Source: Pholiota molesta
Taxonomy: Eukaryota > Basidiomycota > Agaricomycetes > Agaricales > Strophariaceae
Reading direction: 5' to 3'
Assembly (NCBI GenBank): GCA_014925825.1
Contig: JACGCK010000007.1
Location: 1 to 64,000, forward strand
DNA length: 64,000 bases
The position numbers were made by a program, and so were the translations under genes. The stretch's first letter is position 1. Each line of letters begins with the position of its first letter. Positions 46,601-57,157 of this stretch are shown here, piece by piece. The notes beneath the pieces are model-generated. The model had not been told where the DNA came from. It searched no databases and saw nothing but the letters and a program-made list of their open reading frames with translations.

Positions 46601-49390
46601 TCCATTAAAGAAAGGCAGATAAACTTCCATCGGTCTTCTAAGGACTCACCGTAGAGCCATGGGTAAAGGGTATGCAGATGCAGGGGATTCATTTATGACA
46701 ACTGCAGACTCAGTGTAGAGATGTGCATGTTTTTCGATTGGGAATGGTAATGTTGGATCGTGGCACAGTTTATGTTGCTGTGCTTCGGCCACGGAAATTT
46801 TCAAATCCCACATATCCCAGCTTACGGCGATTATGTCAATCTTTCCTAAAGGTATAGTCATAGGATTGAACTGGTCCACAAAATCTCACACCGCTTGAAT
46901 GCAAGGTTTGGTGTGGGCCATTTGTTTATCTTCCCAAACTGAATTACTAGCCCACGACACTTCAATTCAAAATTGATCATAGCTATCTTGCGATAAGATG
47001 TAACGGCAGCTAAAGGAACGTTAGATTTATCCAATATATTGCGATAGCCAGGGAATAAAGCTTGTCTAACATCTAGCATCATTTACAAGGCATTCAATAC
47101 GCAAAAAAATCGCGCTTAAGGATGTATACGTGACCGCTCCGCATGGTATTCCCATTTTCTGGTTATCTTTCACATTTATCCGCACGGTTCTTATGCAATA
47201 TGTAGCGGTCTGAGTCGAATACTGGTTGAATACTAACCCTGAACCGGCAGGCCAGTAAGGTTGCGGTCGCGCATATTCTTAGGCCTGGCAATGGGTCTCG
47301 GCTTTGTCGTGACACTGATTTCCTAATAAAGATTGTCTAGCGCTCGTGACCGCTCTACTACTACCGAGATAATAACGGACCAGAGATTCTTCATTCAGGT
47401 CAGATACGAGCATAATTTCTGGCTTTATCGAAGTCTGATAGATTACGAAGGTTACACCCAGACATTGTACACAGACATTGTAGTAGATGGCGACAAATGT
47501 GATACAGGTATGCAATTGATCTCAAGACGATATCGCCTTCAAATCTTCGAGATGTTGGGATATATGTGAGGATTCCCTTACAGAAAATCAGCATGTGGCA
47601 CCCTTGGCCGAGAACACCCAGTAGCTACGGTAATGAACTGTATGAGAGGCAACTATTTGTCTCCATCTAGAAGGTACTTAATACGATCTGTTGGGGACAA
47701 GAATACCCTGGTAACATTCATTCTGTTACAGTGCGATAAGTTTCCCATAATAAATTGTAATCCTGACATTGGTGTACAATATATGCTTTACCAGATGGGA
47801 TTCGCTTAGGGCGTAGTTCTAGATGTTCCCATTGAGTAGAAAATTACTCTGGCTTACTCCAAAAGCTTGCGACCGCCAGGGAGAAATAACATTCACCAAA
47901 GTTCATTCTACTAATCGTTTCTTACATTTTCTGATAGTACTATTAACCCCTTTCGTCTATGTCGTCAGCGGACACTTATCATCGCATTGGTGATAGGATT
48001 CACGGAAGTTGTACTTGCCAAATAATGGATACGCGGAGAGTTTCCAGAACCACGCTATCTGCGGCAAATTGTGCTCACCGGCAGGTACCGTAGGGAATAG
48101 CTGTTAGAAAATTAGGACGAATGGGATAAATTATCTGATCCATTACGAAGACGAAGCAAAGACGATTCAATGCCTTTCCATGACTCCTAGGAAAGGAAAT
48201 TCATTCAGTGTACCGCCATGCATCGGATTCACTGTGCTTGGGATATAGCGTGGAATATTTGAGCTGAAATAGACAATTTTTGCCCTTAAAATGGGCACAA
48301 ACACCCCGTATACATGGCTGGCGGACCTAGAGAGATATTATACTACAAGAGTGTTAACAATGACACCCTCTTATAAACACCATTTCATTAGGGATATGAT
48401 GCAAGTACAAGCGCATATCAAATATCCCTCAGTCATATGACTCACCCCTCATTAATTCAGCTTTCATTTTCTCATATTTTCTACTTCTTGTGTAGTCATC
48501 GTGTACCATCTTAACTTATATCACCCGCGTTCATCTTTCTACCATATGGAACGTTGAAACTTTTAAGCCTTGAGGAAGTAGTGTGCGACACGACACAGGA
48601 GAATACCGCTTAGACAGGGTCTATCTTATCATAAAGTTAGAATTAGACTTTTGTCTTCAATCCCTGAATCGAACCGGGTTTGCGGTAAGGACTTCGGTGA
48701 TTAAGGTCCCGACATATCGGGCGATTGCCATGCGTTGACTTCATGTATTGTTAGCTCGGATGGTACAACGTGTAGACGAAGATATGGTTTACTATAGACT
48801 GGTCGTGATTCCATGAAACGCTGACTATATACGACTTCGATATTCATGTACATTGGGGCTTAGATGAAGTTCGAACCAACCTTAGCAAATAATTTGAACA
48901 CTCAAATCCCTACTCGTTAGGATCAAAGCCTGGCCAGCGAACAAAGTTATTTAATAACGATTGGAGTTATGGAAGCTAGTGTTTCCCCGGGACAGCTATG
49001 AGGTTATGGATCATGCCCCCCTAAAGCCAGGAATATCACCGCGGGATTAGAATGTAACAGAGGCGTATTGATAACGCTACATAAATAGTGCTTCTCTGCG
49101 GAGTACTGATTCAGACCTAAAGCTCCTTAGCTGCATTAAAATGGTGCGTTATAGCGCTTGGGCTTCAAGCATCAATGGATGTGCAGGGTATCAATTATCG
49201 ACGATAATACCCTTTGGGAATTGTTATCGGCTTCGTAAATCATCTAATAATAATAAGATCTCCCTGCAAGTGACAAAGTACATACGTGGAGATCAGGGGA
49301 TATGTACATTTTTCGTGTATTGAAGGTCAATCAGTCACCCTCGAATTACTTTAGGTTTGTCGGGAAAAGAGTAAGGTTTTCGTCCGCTAG
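43661..49390. other. Gene-poor zone, nothing supportable
   Basis: 5.7 kb of roughly balanced base composition with only short frames. The largest, 43876-44346 plus (156 codons) and 44288-44644 minus (118 codons), show no domains and no splice-supported extensions. No transposase, reverse transcriptase or RNA gene was recognised. May be strongly decayed mobile DNA. Confidence 0.4.
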
Positions 49391-50970
49391 TTACCGATAT
49401 TCCGCTCCGCAGTCACCTATCGACGTGATAATAGTGCGCCCGTTAGAACGGTCTAAGATGTTTTCAATGTTGGCGTTGTCACTATCAGTCAAGTGAAATC
49501 CATAGACGTGTCGGTTTTCGTCCGGATGCTCCGATATACCAAGTCGGGCTCCTAGAAAGCATGTTTAATCACAGATGCAGAACGTAACGATAGAGATGCG
49601 CACCGATGATTACTGCACCGACGAAAGGGTGGTCTAACACCCATCTAGTCGCAATATTGGAGATACTCTTGCCGTGTCGATCGCCGATTTTCCTTAAAAC
49701 CACAAGGAGGGCTTGGAAGAGTTCCCAGGATCCCCATGCCTTGACGATCATATCGAGATACTGAACGCAATGTCGGATGTTAAGCGACGACCAGAAGGAT
49801 GGGAATCACGATAATCTCACCTTCCGTTGAGAAGGCGTGAGATTTCCAGAGTATGGATCGGGTTCTGGAGATCCAAGCCACTTGTCAGCCAAGAAGCCCC
49901 CGCACTGAGGTATGATATCATTGAATGAATGGGTAAGCCGAGAATATATCAACGTTCACGCACCAGAGTTCCATATGTCAGTAGTTTGAGGCCGTGTCTC
50001 TCACAGACGTCGGACATCCCATGGAGAGGTCTGGTATCAATTAATGAGAACTACACGTGGGATAGAAGTAAACATTCGCGCGGGATGGGAGAATAGAACG
50101 TAGTAGAATTGCTACCTGGACTTGATTTGATACGATGGCTCCAGGCCCGAGCTCGGTACATATCTCGTCTGTCCTGATCGCGTCGAAATTGCAAAGCCCA
50201 ATGGCGGATATTGCACCATGAATCTTGAGGTCCAAAAGGAATTCGAGGGCGGTAATGTAACCCTTGTCCGAGTAATCCTGCCAATGAAACTAGAATAACA
50301 TTAGGACCTGAATAAATCGAAAGAGAATCTAAAAAGTTACGTACCTGCAGTAGATCGATGCGGTTGGTTCTCATACGCTCCATGCGCTCAAGAACAGCAG
50401 CTTGAACTACTGCTCTAGAAGGGTTTATGCGTTTGAAAACACACCATTTCGTTGCGCCGAGCACCTGTTCCGGGGCTGGGAGCGCTGACCGAAATTGTCC
50501 CTAAACAGCGTATCGCATCAATTGGGTGTAATAACGTCAACAGCACAGATGCAGCGTACGAAGATGATTTCTGCACTACCATAGTGATCGGCTAATTATG
50601 CACAAGTGCGCTATGTTAATCAGAGAGCAGAATCATAAGCAGTACCCTCGTGCTTACCCTAGTAATAAGATTAGAACCAGAGAGCATCAGACAACCTCTC
50701 AGCGTTGATCATTGAATACGCATGCATACCATATCTATAAAACCAAGAAGAACGATAGTGAGAATTATATGAGATGAAGAAGAGGACGTGACGAAGACAC
50801 GTACCAAATGCTGTATAACCCATCTCGACATGACGCGCCATCCCCTGACGAACCTTTCCAACAGAGGCACTTCCCCATGCATTGCTAGAGAGTTGCCATA
50901 AGCCGGTCCATATTCGTGGCACAACGAAAGGACCCAAACGGAAGGTTTCGCGATGCGAGAGAGACGACAT
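49391..50970 (-). CDS. Aldo/keto reductase, ten exons including 5-nt and 1-nt microexons
   Basis: Exons in order: 50970-50805, 50734-50730 (5 nt), 50658 (1 nt), 50591-50560, 50500-50345, 50289-50116, 50050-49964, 49904-49821, 49760-49604 and 49551-49391; 340 residues. Aldo/keto reductases reduce carbonyls with NADPH in the cytosol. Seen: GLWQLSSNAWGSAS near the N terminus; DMADHYGSAEIIF (catalytic Asp and Tyr); GATKWCVF (Lys); FHWQDYSDKGYITALEFLLD (His); SAIGLCNFDAIRTDEI; ATRWVLDHPFVGAVIIGARL (cofactor phosphate region); C terminus IGDCGAEYR. The TIM-barrel order is complete and length is usual. All large exons join in phase. The join supplying catalytic Asp-Met requires the two microexons; other explanations are given in the findings. 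Divergently transcribed from the gene at 51509. Confidence 0.88.
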
Positions 50971-51011
50971 CGAGAGCTGGCCCCTATTATCACGTCGAAA
51001 ATACTGCGGCC

Positions 51012-51017
51012 TTTATA
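51012..51017 (-). promoter_or_regulatory. TATA box of the aldo/keto reductase gene
   Basis: TATAAA on the minus strand, about 42 bases upstream of the ATG at 50970, in the 538-bp divergent intergenic region. Position and perfect consensus support it. Confidence 0.5.
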
Positions 51018-51405
51018 GGTGTGGCAATGTATAGGCCGGCGAATAGTGCAATACCGACCAGAAAATCGAAACAAACTGAGTGGGTGGGAAGTGGACAGAG
51101 TCGAGCCGTCATTTGTGAGTGTGACAGTGTAAGCCAACCAGCCAAGCGAATGAAACAGACTTTACGATTATTGATTGCAGGGACCTATCTAGCCGAGGAC
51201 GAGATTAGACGACATTTATTGTCCGCCGCTCGCTCCCCGATTTATCAACCCCGTATGGACTCTGGTTGATCTGGAGTTTAGCGGCTACGAGAAAATATAC
51301 CGGAACAGTCCCCGCGGAATCAGAACTGATCTCTTTTCGGGACTCAACAGATCTCTTTACCTTCTACGTCCCTGATACACACGATTTCGATTTCGCTTTC
51401 CAGAC

Positions 51406-51411
51406 TATAAA
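51406..51411 (+). promoter_or_regulatory. TATA box of the divergent hypothetical gene
   Basis: TATAAA on the plus strand, about 100 bases upstream of the ATG at 51509, followed by a pyrimidine-rich stretch suitable for transcription start. Confidence 0.5.
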
Positions 51412-51508
51412 GCCTTGACCACTATGAAAAGGATTTTCGACCACCTTTCGTTGAAGCCCTGCAAACGCCATCCTACCTATACCCTCTTCTACGCCGCTCT
51501 AGACCACG

Positions 51509-52298
51509 ATGCCTGCTCCAGAAACCGTTTTCCAAAAGCATCTTGATGCACGACCAGCCCTTGGGCATGTGTGAGTTCTGCCGTGTTACCTTGAAATGTA
51601 CAATGCTCATGTCGTCTGTAGAAATTTAATGGTGGACACATTCATTGCCAATGCATCCCCAGACGAGTGCGTCGTACCCAAGCATGGATCCATGACCAAC
51701 ACTAACCACTTGCGCTCCACAGTCTTCGTTCTATTATCCGAAATTTGTTGGCAACAGGGCCACCTGGTATTGCTCCGGCATTCTCAAACGCAGCGCGGTC
51801 TCGTCTACGCCAAACGATATCCAAACCTCTCCCCAGCCCCTATTCATTATTCCGTAGGCAGACTCGCGACGGCTATGCTGTACCTTTACCCCACCTCCAA
51901 GACGTCTTGACACGCGCGCGATCGCTTTACGGGGCAGGCTTGGGATTCTTGAGCTTGCCAGTGCTGGCGTCGATAGTGCGAGCCACTATTGGTCTCCGAT
52001 GGGAAGACGATGGTGATATGGCGGATATCCTTGCCGTTATTGATGCTGATATCGGTCAGGCTATACAGGTAAGTTTCCTAGCCCCATGTCACATACTACA
52101 CCCGAGACTTATCAGACCCATTCCCAGAGCTCGAAGGAAGAAATCGAAGGAAGTCGCGTCATGGACCTTGCATCAGCACGTGAAGCAAAGAATGAGTTGC
52201 GCTCCGCAGTGAACGACAGCATGGCCGACGTAGAATCTTGGGGTGGTGAATTTCCATTCGAAAGAGCTTCTTCAAGTATCGAATATTGGAAGTTCTGA
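51509..52298 (+). CDS. Conserved basidiomycete hypothetical protein, four exons
   Basis: Exons 51509-51570, 51622-51666, 51723-52068 and 52116-52298 are joined by GT-AG introns with matching phases; 211 residues. It starts MPAPETVFQKHLDARPALGH, has a helical N-terminal part (DDLRSIIRNLLATGPPGIAP), a middle with LTRARSLYGAGLGFLSLPVL and VRATIGLRWEDDGDMADILA, and an acidic, Ala/Glu-rich C-terminal helix ending ADVESWGGEFPFERASSSIE. Protein-like composition and the four-exon fit make it a real gene. I recall similar uncharacterised proteins in other mushrooms but no function. No signal peptide or membrane span. Shares a divergent promoter region with the aldo/keto reductase, so co-regulation is possible. 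Confidence 0.75.
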
Positions 52299-52642
52299 TT
52301 CTGCGATAGCACCACATAGATTACTTACATATAGTTATTGTTCCTCCTTAGTTGTCGTCTGCTGTGCTTGCTGTACAAAACCATCTCAAAATGACCTCTG
52401 TCCTGCTTTAATCTATTTATAGTTTGTACACAATTTCACGCGCAAAGAAAGGCTCCGTGATTTATCTCATCCTAGACACCAACTGACACCAAGCACGAAA
52501 CTTCAAATTCAATAATCTAGTAGTGTGAGAATCGAAACAGTGCACGTTGAAGATTGGGAACCAAAATAGCTGTAAGTTACTTGCGAATTTCAGATAGTAA
52601 AGGTGAGAACGTCGCCAATAATATTGGCAGGGAGAAATTCTT

Positions 52643-53230
52643 CTAGATCAGAATCCTCGCACAAGCACGGAGTATTCGCACATGATTCATATGTGCCGGC
52701 CTATTCTCGTCACCCACAGTCAAATGGTCGCCACCTGGTGTATTGACCAATGCGTGGATTCTTGTCGATTGGCGAAGTGCGACAAGCACCGTCTGGGATT
52801 TCAACACCTGAAACGGACAACAATTTGATGTATGGGAAGTAACTAAGCAGGCAGCTATATCTACATAGATGAAGAAGATGTCGTGGCGCGTGGCTCCAAC
52901 GTGGTTTGGAAGGCCGTCAGAAGAGCGATCGCTACGAGTAATAACAGTTTTGGGTAACGACGCATACCTGGTTGGTTTGACTCTGTAGGAGCCGTTGTTC
53001 ATGGTTCTGGGCTTGTATGGCGCTAGGACACCCTTTTCGCTGACAGTGACAAGCGACCAAAAGCGTTCGGCACAGCCGGCGCTGAGCCACCCGAAACCAA
53101 CGCGTGATTCAACCGAGTTTAGCATTGCTGCGACTGTCATGGGTGATAGCTTGACAATGTTAGTATGCGAATCGGTGAGTAATCGGTAGTACATCTTGAG
53201 TACATCTTGAGTACATCTGATAATTTTCAC
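52643..53230 (-). CDS. Hypothetical protein, probably two exons
   Basis: The minus-strand frame stays open for 195 codons. A likely in-frame intron of 57 nt (52864-52808, GTAGAT...TTTCAG) joins RHDIFFIY to VLKSQTVLVALRQSTRIHAL, leaving 176 residues. Other phrases: PMTVAAMLNSVESRVGFGWL; KGVLAPYKPRTMNNGSYRVK; NTPGGDHLTVGDENRPAHMN. Composition is protein-like and the C-terminal half looks folded. The start is uncertain, because the first codons overlap a small GTACATCTTGA tandem repeat (about 53190-53216) and an upstream exon may exist. Family not recognised. Confidence 0.45.
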   Translation of the reverse strand: MKIIRCTQDVLKMYYRLLTDSHTNIVKLSPMTVAAMLNSVESRVGFGWLSAGCAERFWSLVTVSEKGVLAPYKPRTMNNGSYRVKPTRYASLPKTVITRSDRSSDGLPNHVGATRHDIFFIYVDIAACLVTSHTSNCCPFQVLKSQTVLVALRQSTRIHALVNTPGGDHLTVGDENRPAHMNHVRILRACARILI

Positions 53231-56200
53231 ATATCAACCCATTATATAGTCACACACTACATATGCTCATAACTAAGGTTTCGGCCTTCGGTGAATTTAC
53301 AGAACGTGATTTATTAAAACTCAGACGGCATTTGGTTCAAGGCAGCATCCACGGCGGGTTCCCTTCCAGTTCTGTTGCTTGCAACGTTGATTTCGGTGAG
53401 ACAGAGTGACTTGTCCGCAACGTGTATACTAACCTGTATTTTTCCACATCACTCTCGATCGGACACGACGATTATGTTAATAGGGAAAAGTAGGTGGTAT
53501 CGCCTAAGCTTTCCACTTCTTGTACGCCTGCGTTGACAAGATAAGATAGAGTCTGCTTGTCCCAGACACCTTGAAATTAGCCGGGAACCTTGGTTGTAGT
53601 CAGAGGCCTCTATAGATAGCTAAGTTCCGGTTCGTTTTAAATAATCTACTATATGCATTGTAGCTAGTATCTATCCTTCCAGAGCCCCATAAGGCTCTGA
53701 CGCGGCACGACGGGCGCGCCAGAAAAATATGTTACACGTCGATTACAACTTCTAAGCAGATTTTCTTTCCTCGAACTCCGAACCAATCCTCTTAGAATCC
53801 ACTACTCAGGAATTTATGTACGTATGTATGGTAAATAAAAGCCCCTTTACAAATTACTCAACTATCTTGGGAGAATACAAAACAGCGGCGGCATTGACCG
53901 GGGTTTATTTCATGTTCATGTGCCGTCATGAAGTCATGGGAATTACAATCGGAAGTATTATGATTATCGAGGCCTCCATCTTAGACATGTTGTGTGTCAA
54001 GTGGAAGCCCTCAGAATGTTTCGCCGTGATATACGAGATATACATATCAGACTCCTAATGATGTGCGGTTGTACGTCACGTCGATTTCGAACAGAGCAAT
54101 AATCATTCGTGATATAGAAGGTGAGATTTCAGTGCTTCATCGCCTCCATGTTGTTCACCTGAACAAGAGGCTTGGAAGCTCGAGGAATTTCTCCGATTAT
54201 TCTTCATAATGAAATCAGCTTCGATGACCATACTTAATCGTAACTACGCACGAAATACCACCGCACATAAGTAAGCATAAACGCCGTTGACTCTAAACTC
54301 CGTCGGCATTCTATAAATTTCCCGACTTACGTGCTCTATCAAGTCAACGAGACCAGTGAAATGGACGATATCTTCAACCTCATCGGCAGGTGAAGCAACT
54401 GATTCTGATTAGTATGGAGTAATTAAAACATAAATGTTGAATGATCTTACCAGAGAACTTGTATTTATTATCTTTGGGGCGTATAACACAAGTTATTCAA
54501 TCATAACTAGGCAAGGATACTGCGCACAAGCGATAGCTTTGTGGGCGCTCCGACGTGTGTGGCCGTAGCGTGTCAGTAGCAAAAATCTTCCATGTCACGA
54601 AAATGGGTGTACATAAATCTGACCGAGCCCATGACACAGGCGCTTTATTTTACAAAGGAGCATGTATACTTAAATGCATACTTGACTGCAAGTGACGCTG
54701 AGAAGCTTCTAATAGCCAGTACTTAAAGTCGCAGTAAATTTGGGGCTCATGAGTTTCCAGTTTAGTGAATCAGATAACATGTGTATGATTTTAGTACTTG
54801 GCCGAATCTCTATAGCTAAAAAGATATTGATACGGGTTTCGCCGTGATGTCCAGAGTCCACTATCTACCGCTCGAAGCTTAGCCTTTCATTGGTAAGAAG
54901 TTTCATAAGAAGTTCCATGGATTTAGCTAAAAATGTACAATTCCCTCAAAACCTAAACCTTACTTCTAGCTACTGCAATTCGTGTTTAATTGTTAGTAAC
55001 TCTTATTAAAGAACGGAAGATAACGAGAGAACCACTCTTCTGGAATCATGGTTGGCAGTTCTTGCCCGTTGATGTGGTGCAACAGAATTTGAAAAAATTG
55101 AATTATTCACTGACCATGCCTGTATACAAGGCAATATGCATAAATTACGCGTGGTATATGGTTGGTGTATCATGCAAAGAGGCCGAGTTACGCATTCGCC
55201 CATCCTCTGACTTGCTCTTACAACGTACCATATTAAGTTTTGACGCCATTTGGATGGTCGGGATTTGTATTATGTACTAAATAATGCCTCCGCATGTCAC
55301 CATGGTTGTTTCGTTTCTAACTGCTTGACGTACGGAGAATTGTAACACCATAACACTCAAATGCAAATGCTTCAGTATGATTGTAACGAGTCATATTATT
55401 AACACGAGCGTAACCTCGCAATTCCTCCGGATTTCAACGCAACCAATGAAACTCGTTCATTTCAAAGACGCCTTAAGCGCACAGCACCTGGGCCAAACCC
55501 CTCTCTATCCTCTGATCGTGTTCCTCGAATCCTTCCGGGGTAGAGAAAATACATCAGATATCGTAGATAGCCTTCGAAGAACTTGCAACTGCATACATCA
55601 TTCTATGAGTGTCTATCCCTGGAATGACGGACGTCAGACAGAGGACGGTATTGTCATGTGTTCTGTGGGAGATTAAATATCGACCCTGGCGTCTCTCCAT
55701 TCTGTTATGAATCACTTCCAAACAGAACAACCGTGACTGCATCTCGAAGGCTCCCAAATATAACAGGCAGCCCAGGCCCCAAACCATCCAAGAAAGCGCC
55801 GGTAATCATTTCTAATTAGCGCCTGCGGGGCACGGACCGGAACCAACGCAGAATCTGTAGAGATCAGTAATAACGTTACTTGATCACTTACCGACACCGT
55901 GCTTTGCCTATTTCTTCTGTTCTGGTTCACGAAGTAGAAAAAAGGTGCATATTTCTGAATTCAATGGCCCATGAACATGATCATAAGATACGCAAAACCT
56001 ACTTACAATTCCATTATGAATCTAAATTGAGATACGATTAGCACACCAGCCACGAAATGTCAGAGCCGACGAGGAGTCACTTCCAAGTTGCCGTGAACGA
56101 CCACGCAGATACCCTTCTGGTTAACAAAGAATGCAACGCAATTCGTGTAGCGGATATACAACGAGTTGTCTTGATTGCATTTCTCAACAGACCTCGGCAA

Positions 56201-56941
56201 CTCAACGTTAAATCCGGACGAGGCAGTACGCTAGATCCCGCTGAACATGTGATGGTTATGGAAAGTGAGACCCAGAGCGTCAGTATTTGTTGACGTAGAT
56301 CATGGATTATCTAGATTCTGCTAGCGTGCTTGTTTTGCGTTCGAGAGGACATCTATGGACGTTCGGTAGCGAGAGAATTATCAGATTAGCTGGTAGTGGT
56401 GCATATTCAAGTTTCTCTGACCACGCGCTCGCCAGGATAGAATATAGACAGCGGTAGGTAAGGTAGAACTCGTAGTTCTATAAAGTGATGAATGCTAATG
56501 AATGAAGGCGGCAGTAATTGACATACAATTCACTGACATACAATTCATTTCACTGGCCCATGTATGCGACTGCGAGTACGATTTCTCTCGCGTTCCTTCG
56601 CGTCCCCTGGCAATCCATATAAAATTATGCCAAACCATGCATGTACTTAAGTATCTGTTTGCTAGCAACGACAGCGTCCGAGAAGAGCTTTCCATCCAAG
56701 ATTTACACTCCATCTACGAAGGATCGCGAACCCCAGATACAGGTACGACCGGCAGATAGTTGACCACCTCTGTGTGAATCGCAGGGCGTATACTACTTAC
56801 CCTTACGACGGGAGGAATGCTGTCCCAGGAAACATTGGACTAAGTATAACAGGCGATCTTTAAAAAGCTGCATACCAAGGCTCCATTATTGGGGCTCTGC
56901 AGAAGTCGACGTCGACGTTGGACAACGGTGGTACTATATTA
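53231..56941. other. Gene-poor zone
   Basis: Only short frames (up to about 100 codons). A segment near 53300-53400 is open on both strands (plus ERDLLKLRRHLVQGSIHGGF, minus VASNRTGREPAVDAALNQMP) and may be an exon of a lost gene. Nothing else recognised. Confidence 0.35.
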
Positions 56942-57157
56942 GTCGGAAACTTCCAAAAGGCATTGTAAAGTGACTGCTCGCTTACAATCGTTCCTGTCAT
57001 TATAACGTGCATTGTAAGCTAAAAAAAAGCCATTATGATGGCCGAAATTGCATTATCAGCTATTATAAGGGCTTTTTTTCGCTTGCAACGGTTATTATAA
57101 TGATTTTTTTTCCATTATAAGCTAGCCTGATTACAACGTGTTCTGGAAGTTTCCGAC
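56942..57157. mobile_element. MITE of about 216 bp
   Basis: The ends GTCGGAAACTTCCA (56942-56955 and, inverted, 57144-57157) are perfect over 14 bases and continue imperfectly to about 27 (…TTGTAA). The interior is an AT-rich imperfect palindrome with repeated CATTATAA/TTATAATG blocks and runs of A and T, giving strong hairpin potential. No coding capacity. The flanks are AT-rich (TATTA and ATATA) without a clear target-site duplication. Confidence 0.75.
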
